From: Polyangium jinanense
GTDB taxonomy: Bacteria; Myxococcota; Polyangia; Polyangiales; Polyangiaceae
Reading direction: 5' to 3'
DNA: 64,000 bases
NCBI RefSeq assembly: GCF_028435365.1
Contig: NZ_JAGTJJ010000025.1
Coordinates: 102,723-166,722, forward strand
A program made the translations under genes and the position numbers. Numbering within the stretch: the stretch's first letter is position 1; every line of letters starts with the position of its first letter. The notes below the pieces were generated by a model. It searched no databases and was not told where the DNA came from. It saw only the letters and a program-made list of their open reading frames with translations. Below are positions 52,776 to 61,624 of this stretch, piece after piece.

Positions 52776-54701
52776 CTAGACCTGATCGCTCCCGGGTGGC
52801 AGCGGGAGCTTCACGCAGAAGGTTGCGCCTTCTCCCTTCTCGCTCGAGACGGAGATCGTGCCCTTGTGTGCTTCGACGATTGCGCGGCAAACGAAGAGCC
52901 CTGCGCCGAGCCCGGCGTGTGCGTCCTGCCTCCGCCGGAATGGCTCGAAGATCCTCTCCAGCTCCTCTGGCGTGATGCCCACGCCGCGATCTCGCACCGA
53001 GACGACCGCGAAGCCTGGCTCCTTGCTGACCGATATCGTGATCGGCTGTTTGGCGCCGAATCGCGCTGCGTTCGACAGAAGGTTCACGAAAACCTGCTCG
53101 AGGTGCGTCCGATCCCAGTGGCCGTATACGGGGCCCTCGCTCTGGATCTCCACGGTGCACCCCTCGGCTGCGACCTCCGTTTGCATCTTCCGTGCGACGT
53201 TCCGTACGAGCTCCTCGATCTCCACGCGCTCGAGGTTCAGCACCGCGTTGCCCGCGGCGACGTTCGACAGCACGAACATGTTGTTGATGACCTGCGTCAT
53301 CCGGCGAAGCTCGCGCGTGGAGACCTTCAAGAATCGGCTCACGTCCGCCGGGCTCATCACGGGCGTTGCGTCCTCGGGGCGGGCTCGAAGCATGTATTCG
53401 TAAAGCAGCCGCAGACTCGTCAGCGGCGTGCGCAGCTCGTGCGATGCGAATCGCAAGAACTCTTCGCGCGCATGAACCGCGCTCTCGAGCTCGCCTTCCA
53501 CGCGCTGGAGACGGTCGACCCGCTCCTCGAGCTCGGTCCGGAGCTCCCGCTCTCGACCCAGGCTGTGGGCGAGGGCCTTCGCGCGCTGCTGCAAAATGAG
53601 GGTCAGCACGAGCGTGATGCCGAGACCGACGATGAACGTCCGCAGGACGACCTTGCGCGTTGCGGTGAGGGCGCTGTACGCCTCGGCTTTGTCGACCTCG
53701 GTTGCGATCCCGAGCTGGAGCTCTGGATCCCATACCCAGGCCCCGATCACCGTAACGCCTCGGTAATCGCGGTAGCCGTCGGTGTCGAGCCCGGATTTCC
53801 CGGAGACGGCGCTCATGGCCATTCTCGTCAAGGGCTGCTCCGACCGGGGCAGCCGGGAGCGGAAGCCGCGGAGCATGTTACCGCCTGGATCACGCAGCTC
53901 GATCACTTGGCTCGAATGTTGGCCGGCGGCGAGCAAGCCGATGTCGCGGAGCAGCGGCTCGAACCGGCTCTCCGTCGCGAGACGCGCGTAACGGTCGAAT
54001 GCGTACGTCTCGCCCGTCTCGCCGACCCGGCCCGACTGTGTGATGCGCGAGAATTCTCCGGTGGGATCGATGCGGAAGACGAGCGCTGCCACGATCGCCC
54101 CGTCCTCGTCGCGCACGGGTGTCGCGACGAGCATCGTCGGAACGTCGACCTCGAGGTTTTGGTCGCGCATGAGGAAGGGCGCTCCGGTGACGGTCGAGCC
54201 ACGAAGCGCCGCGGTGATGGTGTCCGGATCCAGGCGGCTCAGCGTGTTCGTCGCGACGACATCGCCGTGGTCGGAGGCGATGTCGATGCCGTCCGGGGCG
54301 ATGATGTCGAAGCCCATGTATTGCTTCTGCTGGACGACGTCCCGCAGCAGGCGCCGCAGCTCGCCGAGGTACGGGCCCTCGTGGAGCGCCCCGCCGCTGC
54401 TCCGGAGCTTCAACTGCGCGAGGACCACGCGCCGCACGCCGGCCTCGCCCGCCCAGCTCTTCGCGGTGGCCTCCATGTGCCGCTCCCAGGTCACCAGACC
54501 CTCGCGGGTCGTCGCGAGCACGGTCTGTACGGTCGCCGCGGCCTGGCGGCGGTGAATCGCGTCGATCAGGGACAAGCCAAACCACGTGCTCAGACCGATC
54601 GGCACGAGCATGACCAGGAAGAGCAGCCAGTCCGCACGTTGGGTCCTGATTTTCACTTGATTGCCGCGGCGCGGGCGGGAAGCAACCAAGAAGGGTGCCA
54701 T
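52776..54701 (-). CDS. Membrane sensor histidine kinase (dCache-HisKA-HATPase)
   Basis: 641 aa from the ATG at 54701 (ACAGGACGGCA upstream; a GTG at 54656 is possible). A first transmembrane helix (ADWLLFLVMLVPIGLSTWFG) precedes a sensory region of about 290 residues (Cache-like, VDVPTMLVATPVRDEDGAIV). A second helix (TFIVGLGITLVLTLIL) is followed by a coiled coil, the HisKA box FASHELRTPLTSL with its phospho-His, and a catalytic domain with NLLSNAARFGAK (N box), RDRGVGITPEE (G1) and GLGAGLFVCR (G2). No receiver or response regulator lies next to it, so its partner is elsewhere. Confidence 0.94.
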   Translation of the reverse strand: MAPFLVASRPRRGNQVKIRTQRADWLLFLVMLVPIGLSTWFGLSLIDAIHRRQAAATVQTVLATTREGLVTWERHMEATAKSWAGEAGVRRVVLAQLKLRSSGGALHEGPYLGELRRLLRDVVQQKQYMGFDIIAPDGIDIASDHGDVVATNTLSRLDPDTITAALRGSTVTGAPFLMRDQNLEVDVPTMLVATPVRDEDGAIVAALVFRIDPTGEFSRITQSGRVGETGETYAFDRYARLATESRFEPLLRDIGLLAAGQHSSQVIELRDPGGNMLRGFRSRLPRSEQPLTRMAMSAVSGKSGLDTDGYRDYRGVTVIGAWVWDPELQLGIATEVDKAEAYSALTATRKVVLRTFIVGLGITLVLTLILQQRAKALAHSLGRERELRTELEERVDRLQRVEGELESAVHAREEFLRFASHELRTPLTSLRLLYEYMLRARPEDATPVMSPADVSRFLKVSTRELRRMTQVINNMFVLSNVAAGNAVLNLERVEIEELVRNVARKMQTEVAAEGCTVEIQSEGPVYGHWDRTHLEQVFVNLLSNAARFGAKQPITISVSKEPGFAVVSVRDRGVGITPEELERIFEPFRRRQDAHAGLGAGLFVCRAIVEAHKGTISVSSEKGEGATFCVKLPLPPGSDQV

Positions 54702-54798
54702 TGCCGTCCTGTGTGGTTCCTGCCCGCCGAGGGAGCACGACAGGAGCCGAGCCGCCGGCCGGTCGCGTCGGGCGGGCGGCTGCGAGCGGCTCTACGCT

Positions 54799-55773
54799 TT
54801 AACGGCGGAGGGCGAATGCAATGCCGCTCTGCAGATTGCTCCGCATGACGATTCCCTCGAGATCGGTGCCGATCTCGAGGAGCGTCCGCGCGACCTCGGG
54901 CCGCACGCCCGTCACGACCACACGCGCGCCGAGGAGCCGCGCGGCGCGGGCCGCCGAGACGATCGCGCTCGCGACGTTCGTGTCCACGGTGCGCACGCCC
55001 GTGACGTCGAGGATCACCGAGTGCGCGCCGTGGTGGCCGATGCCGTCGAGGAGCGTGCTCATGATGCGCTCGGCGCGCGCCTGATCGACGCGGCCGACGA
55101 TCGGCATGGCCACGACACCGTCGGCGATCGGGACCAAGGGCGTGGAGAGCTCGCGGAGCGTCTCTTCCTGCGCGGCGATCACCTGCTCGCGCAGGAGCAA
55201 GCGCTCCTCCTCCTGCCGCTTCTGCTCGGTGATGTCCGTGGCGATGCCGCAGACGCCCATGAGCGCGCCGTAGCTGTTCAGGATGGGGAATTTGATCGTG
55301 ACGTAATGGTGGGTCCCATCCGCGAATTCGACGGCCTCCTCGAATTGAATGGGCTCGTCCCGGCGCACCGCCTCCTCGTCCCTCTCCCGCATGGCGCGGA
55401 CGGCCTCCGGCGGGAAAAAATCGGCGTCGGTCCGGCCGAGCAACTCCTTGCGTGGCTTGCGGTAAAGCCGCTCGGCGTGACGGTTCAGGAGGAGGTACCG
55501 GCCCTCGGGGTCCTTGACGAAGACGACGCTCGGCGAATGGTCGATGATCGCGTGGAGGAGGCGCCTCCGCTCGTTGTCGGCGCGCTCGGCCACGGCGGCG
55601 CGCATCGTCGTCATCCGAGACGGCGTCGCCTCGACGCGCTGGTCCATGAGCGCGCCCTCGAGCGCGACGATCTGCGCGCGCAGCGAGCCGTTTTCGCGCC
55701 GCAGCGCCGCGATCTCCGCCTCGAGCGCGGCGACGTCGACCCCCGCGCCCTCCGCCGTTCGTTCAGATCCCAT
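54799..55773 (-). CDS. PAS-STAS protein, RsbR-like co-antagonist
   Basis: 324 aa from the ATG at 55773 (GGAAGGGGAACC upstream). A coiled coil (ALEAEIAALRRENGSLRAQI) leads to a PAS domain at about residues 65-190 (IIDHSPSVVFVKDPEGRYLL). A STAS domain follows at about 210-324 (TPLVPIADGVVAMPIVGRVD; VILDVTGVRTVDTNVASAIV). The Thr after VD and a second Thr in PEVARTLL match the phosphorylation sites of RsbR-type stressosome proteins. No RsbS/RsbT genes are adjacent. A paralogue lies at 62834. Confidence 0.9.
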   Translation of the reverse strand: MGSERTAEGAGVDVAALEAEIAALRRENGSLRAQIVALEGALMDQRVEATPSRMTTMRAAVAERADNERRRLLHAIIDHSPSVVFVKDPEGRYLLLNRHAERLYRKPRKELLGRTDADFFPPEAVRAMRERDEEAVRRDEPIQFEEAVEFADGTHHYVTIKFPILNSYGALMGVCGIATDITEQKRQEEERLLLREQVIAAQEETLRELSTPLVPIADGVVAMPIVGRVDQARAERIMSTLLDGIGHHGAHSVILDVTGVRTVDTNVASAIVSAARAARLLGARVVVTGVRPEVARTLLEIGTDLEGIVMRSNLQSGIAFALRR

Positions 55774-55885
55774 GGTTCCCCTTCCGAGTATTTCTACAAC
55801 CGGAGCCGAAACGCAAGCAAGCGCGTTCGCGCCGCACTCCCTTGTTGAGTCGGTGGTGGTGTTCGTGACACCCTCTCCATTCACC

Positions 55886-56782
55886 ATGCAATCGAATGTC
55901 TTCACGGCCGTGTTCATGCCGCTCGCGCTCGGCGTCATCATGCTCGGCCTCGGACTCGGGCTCGGGCTCGAGGATTTCCGCCGCGTCGTGGTGTATCCGC
56001 GGGCCGTCTTCGTGGGGCTCGTCTGCCAGACGGTGCTCCTCCCGCTCGCGTGTTACGGCATCGCGAAGGGCTTCGGGCTCCCGCCCGAGCTCGCCGTGGG
56101 GCTCATGTTGCTCGCCGCCTCGCCGGGCGGCGCGACGGCGAACCTCTTCAGCCACCTCGCGAAAGGCGACGTCGCGCTGAACATCACGCTGACCGCGACG
56201 AACTCCATCCTCAGCCTGTTCACGCTGCCGTTCATCGTGAACATGTCGCTCACGGCGTTCCTCGGGACCGAAAAGAGCATTCCGCTCCAGTTCGACAAGG
56301 TGATCCAGGTCTTCGCCGTGGTGCTCGTGCCCGTGGGGATCGGGATGCTCATCCGGGCCAAGCGGCCGGCCGCCTCGGATCGGCTGCAGAAGCCGGTGAA
56401 GATCATCTCGGCCGTGTTCCTCGTGCTCATCATCGTCGCGGCCGTGCTCAAGGAGCGGGCGAGCCTCTTGACGTCGTTCCGGCAGGTGGGCCTGGCCGCG
56501 CTCGTGTTCAACCTCGTCAGCATGGGGATCGGGTATCTGGTGCCCCTGCTCGTGCGGCTGCCGAAGCGGCAAGCGACCGCGATCGGGATGGAGATCGGCA
56601 TTCACAACGGGACTCTGGCGATCGCCATCGCCTCGGCGCCCACGCTGCTCAACAATTCGACGATGGCCATTCCGCCGGCCATTTACAGCTTGATCATGTT
56701 CTTCACGGCCGCCGCCTTCGGGAGTATTGTCGCGCGCGGGAACGAGGAGAGCGCCCCCGCCGAGCAGCCGAAGGCGGCGTGA
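55886..56782 (+). CDS. Bile acid:sodium symporter family transporter
   Basis: 298 aa with nine to ten hydrophobic helices. LGLGLGLEDFRRVVVYPRA (first membrane pair), LMLLAASPGGATANLFSHLA (crossover motif), and GIHNGTLAIAIASAP (second, negatively crossed half) are typical of the BASS/SBF family. It takes up organic acids with sodium; the substrate is unknown. It is divergent from the PAS-STAS gene (112 bp). Confidence 0.93.
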   Translation: MQSNVFTAVFMPLALGVIMLGLGLGLGLEDFRRVVVYPRAVFVGLVCQTVLLPLACYGIAKGFGLPPELAVGLMLLAASPGGATANLFSHLAKGDVALNITLTATNSILSLFTLPFIVNMSLTAFLGTEKSIPLQFDKVIQVFAVVLVPVGIGMLIRAKRPAASDRLQKPVKIISAVFLVLIIVAAVLKERASLLTSFRQVGLAALVFNLVSMGIGYLVPLLVRLPKRQATAIGMEIGIHNGTLAIAIASAPTLLNNSTMAIPPAIYSLIMFFTAAAFGSIVARGNEESAPAEQPKAA

Positions 56783-56792
56783 GGAGCATCTT

Positions 56793-58925
56793 TCAGCCGC
56801 GCGCTTTGGCCACGCGCGGCTCGCGCATCAGATAGACGCCGAGCGCGAGCACGAGCGCCGCGGCGGCCCCGAGCCCGACGGGCTGCTCATCCCCGAAGAA
56901 CCTTTCCAGCCATGCAGGCCGCACGACGAGGATCGTCATGGCGAGGGCATTGTTGATCCCGTGCACGAGGATGCCGGGCAGGAGCGACCGCGTGGTGTGG
57001 CGGGCATACCCGAGCAAGAGGCCGAGCGAGAAGGTGGGGATCAATCGGTAAATCGAGCCGTGCGCGAGGCCGAAGAGCAAGGACGAGGTGATGAGCGCGA
57101 CGGCGACCCCGGCGCGCGACAGGCCCGTGAAAAGGAACCCGCGGAAGAGCGTCTCCTCGCAGAGCGCGGGCAGGACGGCGATGACGAGGATCAGCACCCC
57201 GAGGGGCTGGCCGTCGAGCAGGAGCGCGTCGCCGAGCTTGTCCGAGAATTCGCGTGGGACGGGCACGAGGCGGAGCGCGATCGCGCTGACGACGACGCCC
57301 CCGGAGAGGCCGGCGAGGACAGCGCCGACGAGGGCGCGCGGGCGCGGCCAGCGCAGGCCGAGCGTCTCGCGCATCGAGGCGCCCGACGCGGCAATGGCGG
57401 CGAGGGCGGGCAGGAACATCAGGCCGAGCTGGGTGCCGGCGATCTGCACGGTCTTGTTCGTGGTCTTCTCGAGGAGGAAGCTCGCGTAAAACGTCACGAC
57501 GAGGATCACGGAGAAGGCGCCGAGGGAAAAGCCGAGGCTCGGGATCCCGCCTTTTTGCCGCTCGAACGTGAAGACGGCGCGGAACGAGCCGCGGCCGCCG
57601 AGCAGGACGTCCTCGCGCTCGAAGACACGCGCGGCGAAGACGAGCGCGAGCGCGGCGAACAGCGTGGACGAGCCGAGCGTGAAGAGGACGAGATCGGGCG
57701 CGACGTCGCCGAGGTAAATCGCCTTGATGAGGAGGGCGACATTGAGGAGCGGCACGAAAGACGTGGTGACGGAGAGCTCCATCCCGGGCAAGGACGTGAG
57801 CATCGAGAGGAGCATGACGGGCAGATACACGGGCGTGAGCAGGTTCTGCGCGTCCTTGAAATCGCGGGCGAAGGCCGCGACGGCCAGAAAGAGCGCCGAA
57901 AAGAGGAGCGTGACCGGGATGAGGAGCGCGAAGGTGAACGCGTGGGCCGAAAAGGGCACGTCCATTTCGCCGGGGAGGATGCGGCGGAGCGTGAGGCCGA
58001 GGCTCGCGACGTTGACGAGGGCCGTGACGAGGGAGACGACGAAGACGGCGAGGAATTTGCCGGTGATGATCTCGAGGGGCAAGAGCGGTGCGCAGAGCAA
58101 GGTCTGCATGGTGCCGCGTTCCTTTTCGCCGGCGGTCATGTCGGCCGCGCGGAGAAAGCCGCCGAGGAGGGACATGAGGATCAGCATCATCGGCATGAGC
58201 GTGCCGAGGACCTTGCCGACCCGCCGTTCGTCGGGCGCGATGTTGCGCGAGACGACCTCGAGCCCCGACGTGAACCCCTTGGGCAAACCTTTTTCGCCCT
58301 CGCGCGAGACGAGGAGGCCGTCGCGGGCCCGGGCGAGCGCGTAATCGAGGCGATCGGCCGCGAAATCGGAGTCGCCCCAGACCGAGTCGTAATAAATGGT
58401 GACGCGGGCGGCCTTGCCGGCGCGGACGTCCTCGGAGAAACCCCGCCAGGGGACGAGCACGGCGTGCGCCTCGCGGGCGCCGACGAGCGTGCGGGCGGCG
58501 AGCGCAACCGCGGCGTCGGGCCTTTCCGCGTCGCGTTGTTTCGTGCCCGTGCTCGGCTCGGCGCCCGGGTCTTTGCGGGGTGGCCCGGGCGGGCGCGGGG
58601 GCGCGGGCGTGGGCGGCGGAATGGATCCGGCTTCGAGGTCCCGGCGGAGCGCCTCGGGGGCGCCGTGCCAGGGCACGATTTCGAGTTTGTTTTCGCCTGC
58701 CGCGAGCGCCGCGGAGACGTCGGGCGAGAGCTCGCCCCAGACGGCAATCTTCGACGGGCGCGCTTCGAGCGCATCCATCTCCGCGCCCGCCATCCGGCTC
58801 ATGAGGAGCGCGAAGAGCGGATAGAGCATCATCGGCAGGAGGACGAGGCTCACGAACGTGCGGCGATCCCGCAACGTCTCGACGAGCTCCTTGCGCAGAA
58901 TGACGAGGACGATGGAGAGCCTCAC
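56793..58925 (-). CDS. ABC-2 permease fused to CPBP intramembrane protease
   Basis: 710 aa. Residues 1 to about 440 are an ABC-2/NatB-like permease with an N-terminal helix (VSLVLLPMMLYPLFALLMSR), a large soluble loop with a Pro-rich piece, then six helices (GTLMPMMLILMSLLGGF; ERGTMQTLLCAPLLPLEIITG). From about 480 to the end is a CPBP (Abi/CAAX-type) membrane protease with EETLFRGFLF, LLFGLAHGSIY and VHGINNALAM, the Glu/His metal ligands. It shares four bases with the ATPase gene upstream, forming one operon. The protease may process a peptide or protein linked to export. Confidence 0.9.
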   Translation of the reverse strand: MRLSIVLVILRKELVETLRDRRTFVSLVLLPMMLYPLFALLMSRMAGAEMDALEARPSKIAVWGELSPDVSAALAAGENKLEIVPWHGAPEALRRDLEAGSIPPPTPAPPRPPGPPRKDPGAEPSTGTKQRDAERPDAAVALAARTLVGAREAHAVLVPWRGFSEDVRAGKAARVTIYYDSVWGDSDFAADRLDYALARARDGLLVSREGEKGLPKGFTSGLEVVSRNIAPDERRVGKVLGTLMPMMLILMSLLGGFLRAADMTAGEKERGTMQTLLCAPLLPLEIITGKFLAVFVVSLVTALVNVASLGLTLRRILPGEMDVPFSAHAFTFALLIPVTLLFSALFLAVAAFARDFKDAQNLLTPVYLPVMLLSMLTSLPGMELSVTTSFVPLLNVALLIKAIYLGDVAPDLVLFTLGSSTLFAALALVFAARVFEREDVLLGGRGSFRAVFTFERQKGGIPSLGFSLGAFSVILVVTFYASFLLEKTTNKTVQIAGTQLGLMFLPALAAIAASGASMRETLGLRWPRPRALVGAVLAGLSGGVVVSAIALRLVPVPREFSDKLGDALLLDGQPLGVLILVIAVLPALCEETLFRGFLFTGLSRAGVAVALITSSLLFGLAHGSIYRLIPTFSLGLLLGYARHTTRSLLPGILVHGINNALAMTILVVRPAWLERFFGDEQPVGLGAAAALVLALGVYLMREPRVAKARG

Positions 58926-59713
58926 GCCGCACCTCCGGAAGCCGCGCCGTCCGCGCGGGGGGCGCCACGCTCGACATGGTAAAGGAATGCATCCGTGAGG
59001 TTTTTCGCGCCGCCGGCGCGCGCGCAGAGGGCCGGGACCTCGCCCTCGTCGACGATGCGGCCCTCGTGGATGAGGGAGATCCGATCGCAGAGATATTCGG
59101 CTTCGCTCATGATGTGCGTGGAGAAGAGAATGGCACGGCCCTTCGCGCGCTCCTTGCGGATGGATTCGACGATGAAGCGGCCGGAGAGGACGTCGAGGGC
59201 ATTCGTGGGCTCGTCGAGGATGAGGACGGAGGGCTCGTGGAGGAAGGCGCGCGCGATGTTGGCGCGCTGCTTTTGCCCGGCGGAGAGGGTGGCCGAGGGA
59301 CGGTCGGCGAACGAGGCCATTTCGAGGTCCCGCACGAGGTCGTCGATCCGCGCGGCGAGGCGCGTCTCGGAGAGGCCGTGGAGGCGGCCGAAATACTGCA
59401 AGGTCTCGCGCGGAGAGAGTCGCTGGTAGAGCTGCGTGTCGCCGGAGAGGAAGCCTATCAGGGCTTTGGCTTCGAGCGGGCGCTCGGCCATGTCGATGCC
59501 GCCGATCCGGACGCGCCCCTCGGTGGGCCGGAGGATGCCGGCGAGCATGCGCAGCGCGGTCGTTTTGCCCGCCCCGTTCGGGCCGAGGAGGCCAACGACC
59601 TCGCCCGGACGAACGACGAGATCGAGGCCGGCGACGGCGATCGTGGGGCCGTAATGCTTGACGAGGCCCTCGGCGGCGAGGGCGGCGCCTTGGGCGGAGG
59701 CTTCCGGGGACAT
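58922..59713 (-). CDS. ABC transporter ATP-binding protein (NatA-like)
   Basis: 263 aa from the ATG at 59713. Walker A is GPNGAGKTT, Q-loop FLSGDTQLY, signature LSAGQKQR, Walker B VLILDEPT, H-switch STH. The target is the adjacent permease-protease fusion, which overlaps it by four bases. The pair is like Na+/peptide exporters of the NatAB type. Confidence 0.95.
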   Translation of the reverse strand: MSPEASAQGAALAAEGLVKHYGPTIAVAGLDLVVRPGEVVGLLGPNGAGKTTALRMLAGILRPTEGRVRIGGIDMAERPLEAKALIGFLSGDTQLYQRLSPRETLQYFGRLHGLSETRLAARIDDLVRDLEMASFADRPSATLSAGQKQRANIARAFLHEPSVLILDEPTNALDVLSGRFIVESIRKERAKGRAILFSTHIMSEAEYLCDRISLIHEGRIVDEGEVPALCARAGGAKNLTDAFLYHVERGAPRADGAASGGAA

Positions 59714-59806
59714 CGGGAGGACTCTGGCAGCGACCGCGCGTCGGTTCAACGGGGTCGAGGCGCGGCCCCCCTTGGAGTCAGAAAGGATCTCGTGTACCAG
59801 GGCGAG

Positions 59807-60895
59807 ATGCGTTGCCTTCCTGCCCTCAGCGCCCTCGTTCTGCTCTCCCATGCGGCCTGTAGCGAGCCTGCCGCGCCGCCCGATTCCTCGGGCACGGCCG
59901 GCGGTGGCCCCGGGCCGAGCGAGCCCGTGCCCGGCGCCGATACGGTCGTCACCCCTCACGACAAGACGCACGTTTATTTCACCGGCGAGGACAACAAGCG
60001 CATCGTCGATGCGCCGGCCACGTTCCCAGCCGAGGGAGAGTATTCGCAGATCGTCCTCCACCTGTCGCTCGCGTGCCCGGACGGCGGCTGCGACGCCTGG
60101 GATCGATTCGCCTCCCTCGGCCTCGTGACGGCGAAAGGCAATACGCCCGAGGAGGATACGGTCCTTGAAATCGCCCGCTACATCACCCCGTACGCGGTGG
60201 AGGGCGCGTGGGACATCGACGTGACCGATCTGCGCCCGCTGCTCGCCGGCGAGGTGACCGTGCGCGCCTTCATCGATACGTGGGTGGGCCCCGGGAGCCC
60301 GTACGGCGCAGGATGGCTCGTCACCGCGAGCTTCGAGATGAAAGGCGGGATTCCGGCGAAATTGCCCGTCGCGGTCCTCCCCGTCTGGGATCGGCGCTAT
60401 GTCGCTTATGGCGATCCCTCGAAGCCGGTCTCAGGGAGCGCTCCGGCGCAGGAGATCATGCTGCCCGAGGGCTCGACGTCCTATGCGCTGCGCACGTTCA
60501 TCACCGGCCACGGTCAGGGGAATGCGGACAACTGCGCCGAGTTCTGCACGCGCAAGCATACCTTCACCGTCGGCGCGACGCCGCACGAGCAGGACATCTG
60601 GCGGAGCGATTGCGCGACCACCGCCGTGCCCGGCCAGCAGGGCACGTGGAAGTATCCCCGCGCAGGCTGGTGCCCGGGCGCCGACGTCCGCCCGTGGACG
60701 GTGGACATCACGGCCGACGTCGCGGGCGCGTCCACCGTGAAGATCGCCTATGGCGTGGAAGAATACGAGAATACGTGTCGCCCCGATGCGGCCGTTTGCG
60801 AGGGGTGCTCGCTCGGGACGGGCTGCGATTACGATGGCGGGGCTCATACGGAGCCGAATTATCAGCTCTCGACGGTGCTCATCGCGTACAGGTGA
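59807..60895 (+). CDS. PNGase F-like peptide-N-glycosidase lipoprotein
   Basis: 362 aa from the ATG at 59807. The lipobox is LLSHAACSE. The core matches the PNGase F two-sandwich fold: TVVTPHDKTHVYFTGEDNKR, then SLACPDGGCDAWDRFASL with the likely catalytic Asp, a helix-poor segment, and TGHGQGNADNCAEFC followed by RKHTFTV. WRSDCATT and a C-terminal Cys pair (CEGCSLGTGC) follow. PNGase F cleaves N-glycans from glycoproteins; a surface-exposed form fits predation or nutrient use. The catalytic Glu residues cannot be placed without an alignment. Confidence 0.83.
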   Translation: MRCLPALSALVLLSHAACSEPAAPPDSSGTAGGGPGPSEPVPGADTVVTPHDKTHVYFTGEDNKRIVDAPATFPAEGEYSQIVLHLSLACPDGGCDAWDRFASLGLVTAKGNTPEEDTVLEIARYITPYAVEGAWDIDVTDLRPLLAGEVTVRAFIDTWVGPGSPYGAGWLVTASFEMKGGIPAKLPVAVLPVWDRRYVAYGDPSKPVSGSAPAQEIMLPEGSTSYALRTFITGHGQGNADNCAEFCTRKHTFTVGATPHEQDIWRSDCATTAVPGQQGTWKYPRAGWCPGADVRPWTVDITADVAGASTVKIAYGVEEYENTCRPDAAVCEGCSLGTGCDYDGGAHTEPNYQLSTVLIAYR

Positions 60896-61109
60896 GGTGC
60901 CCGCTCACGTACGTTTGTCCGCTCCGTCCGCGGCGCATCGATTCTTGCCTCCGAGGCTCCCCGACCGGTGCGTGGGACGACAGTTCCGGGACGCACGATT
61001 TTGTCGTGGGGGACCGATGAGTTTTCCCTCGGCCCGGGGTCCAAGTACGTGAAGCACCTCCGCGGGGAGTTGCCGTACGCTCTCTGGCGAGAACAGCGAG
61101 AAAAAGACC

Positions 61110-61610
61110 ATGCAAAACAGGTTTCAGCGCATCACGCCGTTCCTCTGGTTCGACACGCAGGCCGAGGAGGCCGTGAAGTTCTACACGTCGGTCTTCCCGA
61201 ACTCCCGGATCGTGACGACCACGCGCTACAGCAAGGAATCCGCGCAGATGTCCGGCCGGGCGGAGGGGTCGGTCATGACCATGGGCTTCCAGCTCGACGG
61301 GCAGGACTTCACCGCCATCAACGGCGGCCCCCAGTTCACGTTCAGCGGAGCGATCTCGTTCGTCGTGCATTGCGAGAGCCAGGACGAGGTGGACCACTAC
61401 TGGAACCGCCTCACCGAGGGCGGCGACGAGAAAGCCCAGCAGTGTGGCTGGCTCCGCGACCGCTTCGGGGTGTCCTGGCAGGTGGTGCCCAAGCAGCTCG
61501 TCGAGCTGCTCTCCGATCCCGACCCGAACCGAGCGCGAAGGGCCACGATGGCCATGCTCGGGATGAAGAAGCTCGACATCGCGGCCCTGCAAAAAGCCGC
61601 GGCGGGCTGA
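61110..61610 (+). CDS. VOC-family (PhnB-like / glyoxalase superfamily) protein
   Basis: 166 aa, ATG after GAGAAAAAGACC. The start RITPFLWFDTQAEEAVKFYT and the blocks VFPNSRIVTTTRY, GQDFTAINGGPQFTF, SISFVVHCES-like beta strand, and CGWLRDRFGVSWQVVP are typical of the PhnB/3-demethylubiquinone-9 methyltransferase-like VOC family. It binds a metal in related proteins, yet the enzymatic role is not known. The 60896-61109 gap before it has no gene. Confidence 0.9.
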   Translation: MQNRFQRITPFLWFDTQAEEAVKFYTSVFPNSRIVTTTRYSKESAQMSGRAEGSVMTMGFQLDGQDFTAINGGPQFTFSGAISFVVHCESQDEVDHYWNRLTEGGDEKAQQCGWLRDRFGVSWQVVPKQLVELLSDPDPNRARRATMAMLGMKKLDIAALQKAAAG

Positions 61611-61624
61611 AGCACATCGACGCA

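Noticed and set aside
56727..58982. 751-codon frame opposite the permease-protease gene
   Set aside because: Glu/Arg-rich shadow of hydrophobic helices; no motif.
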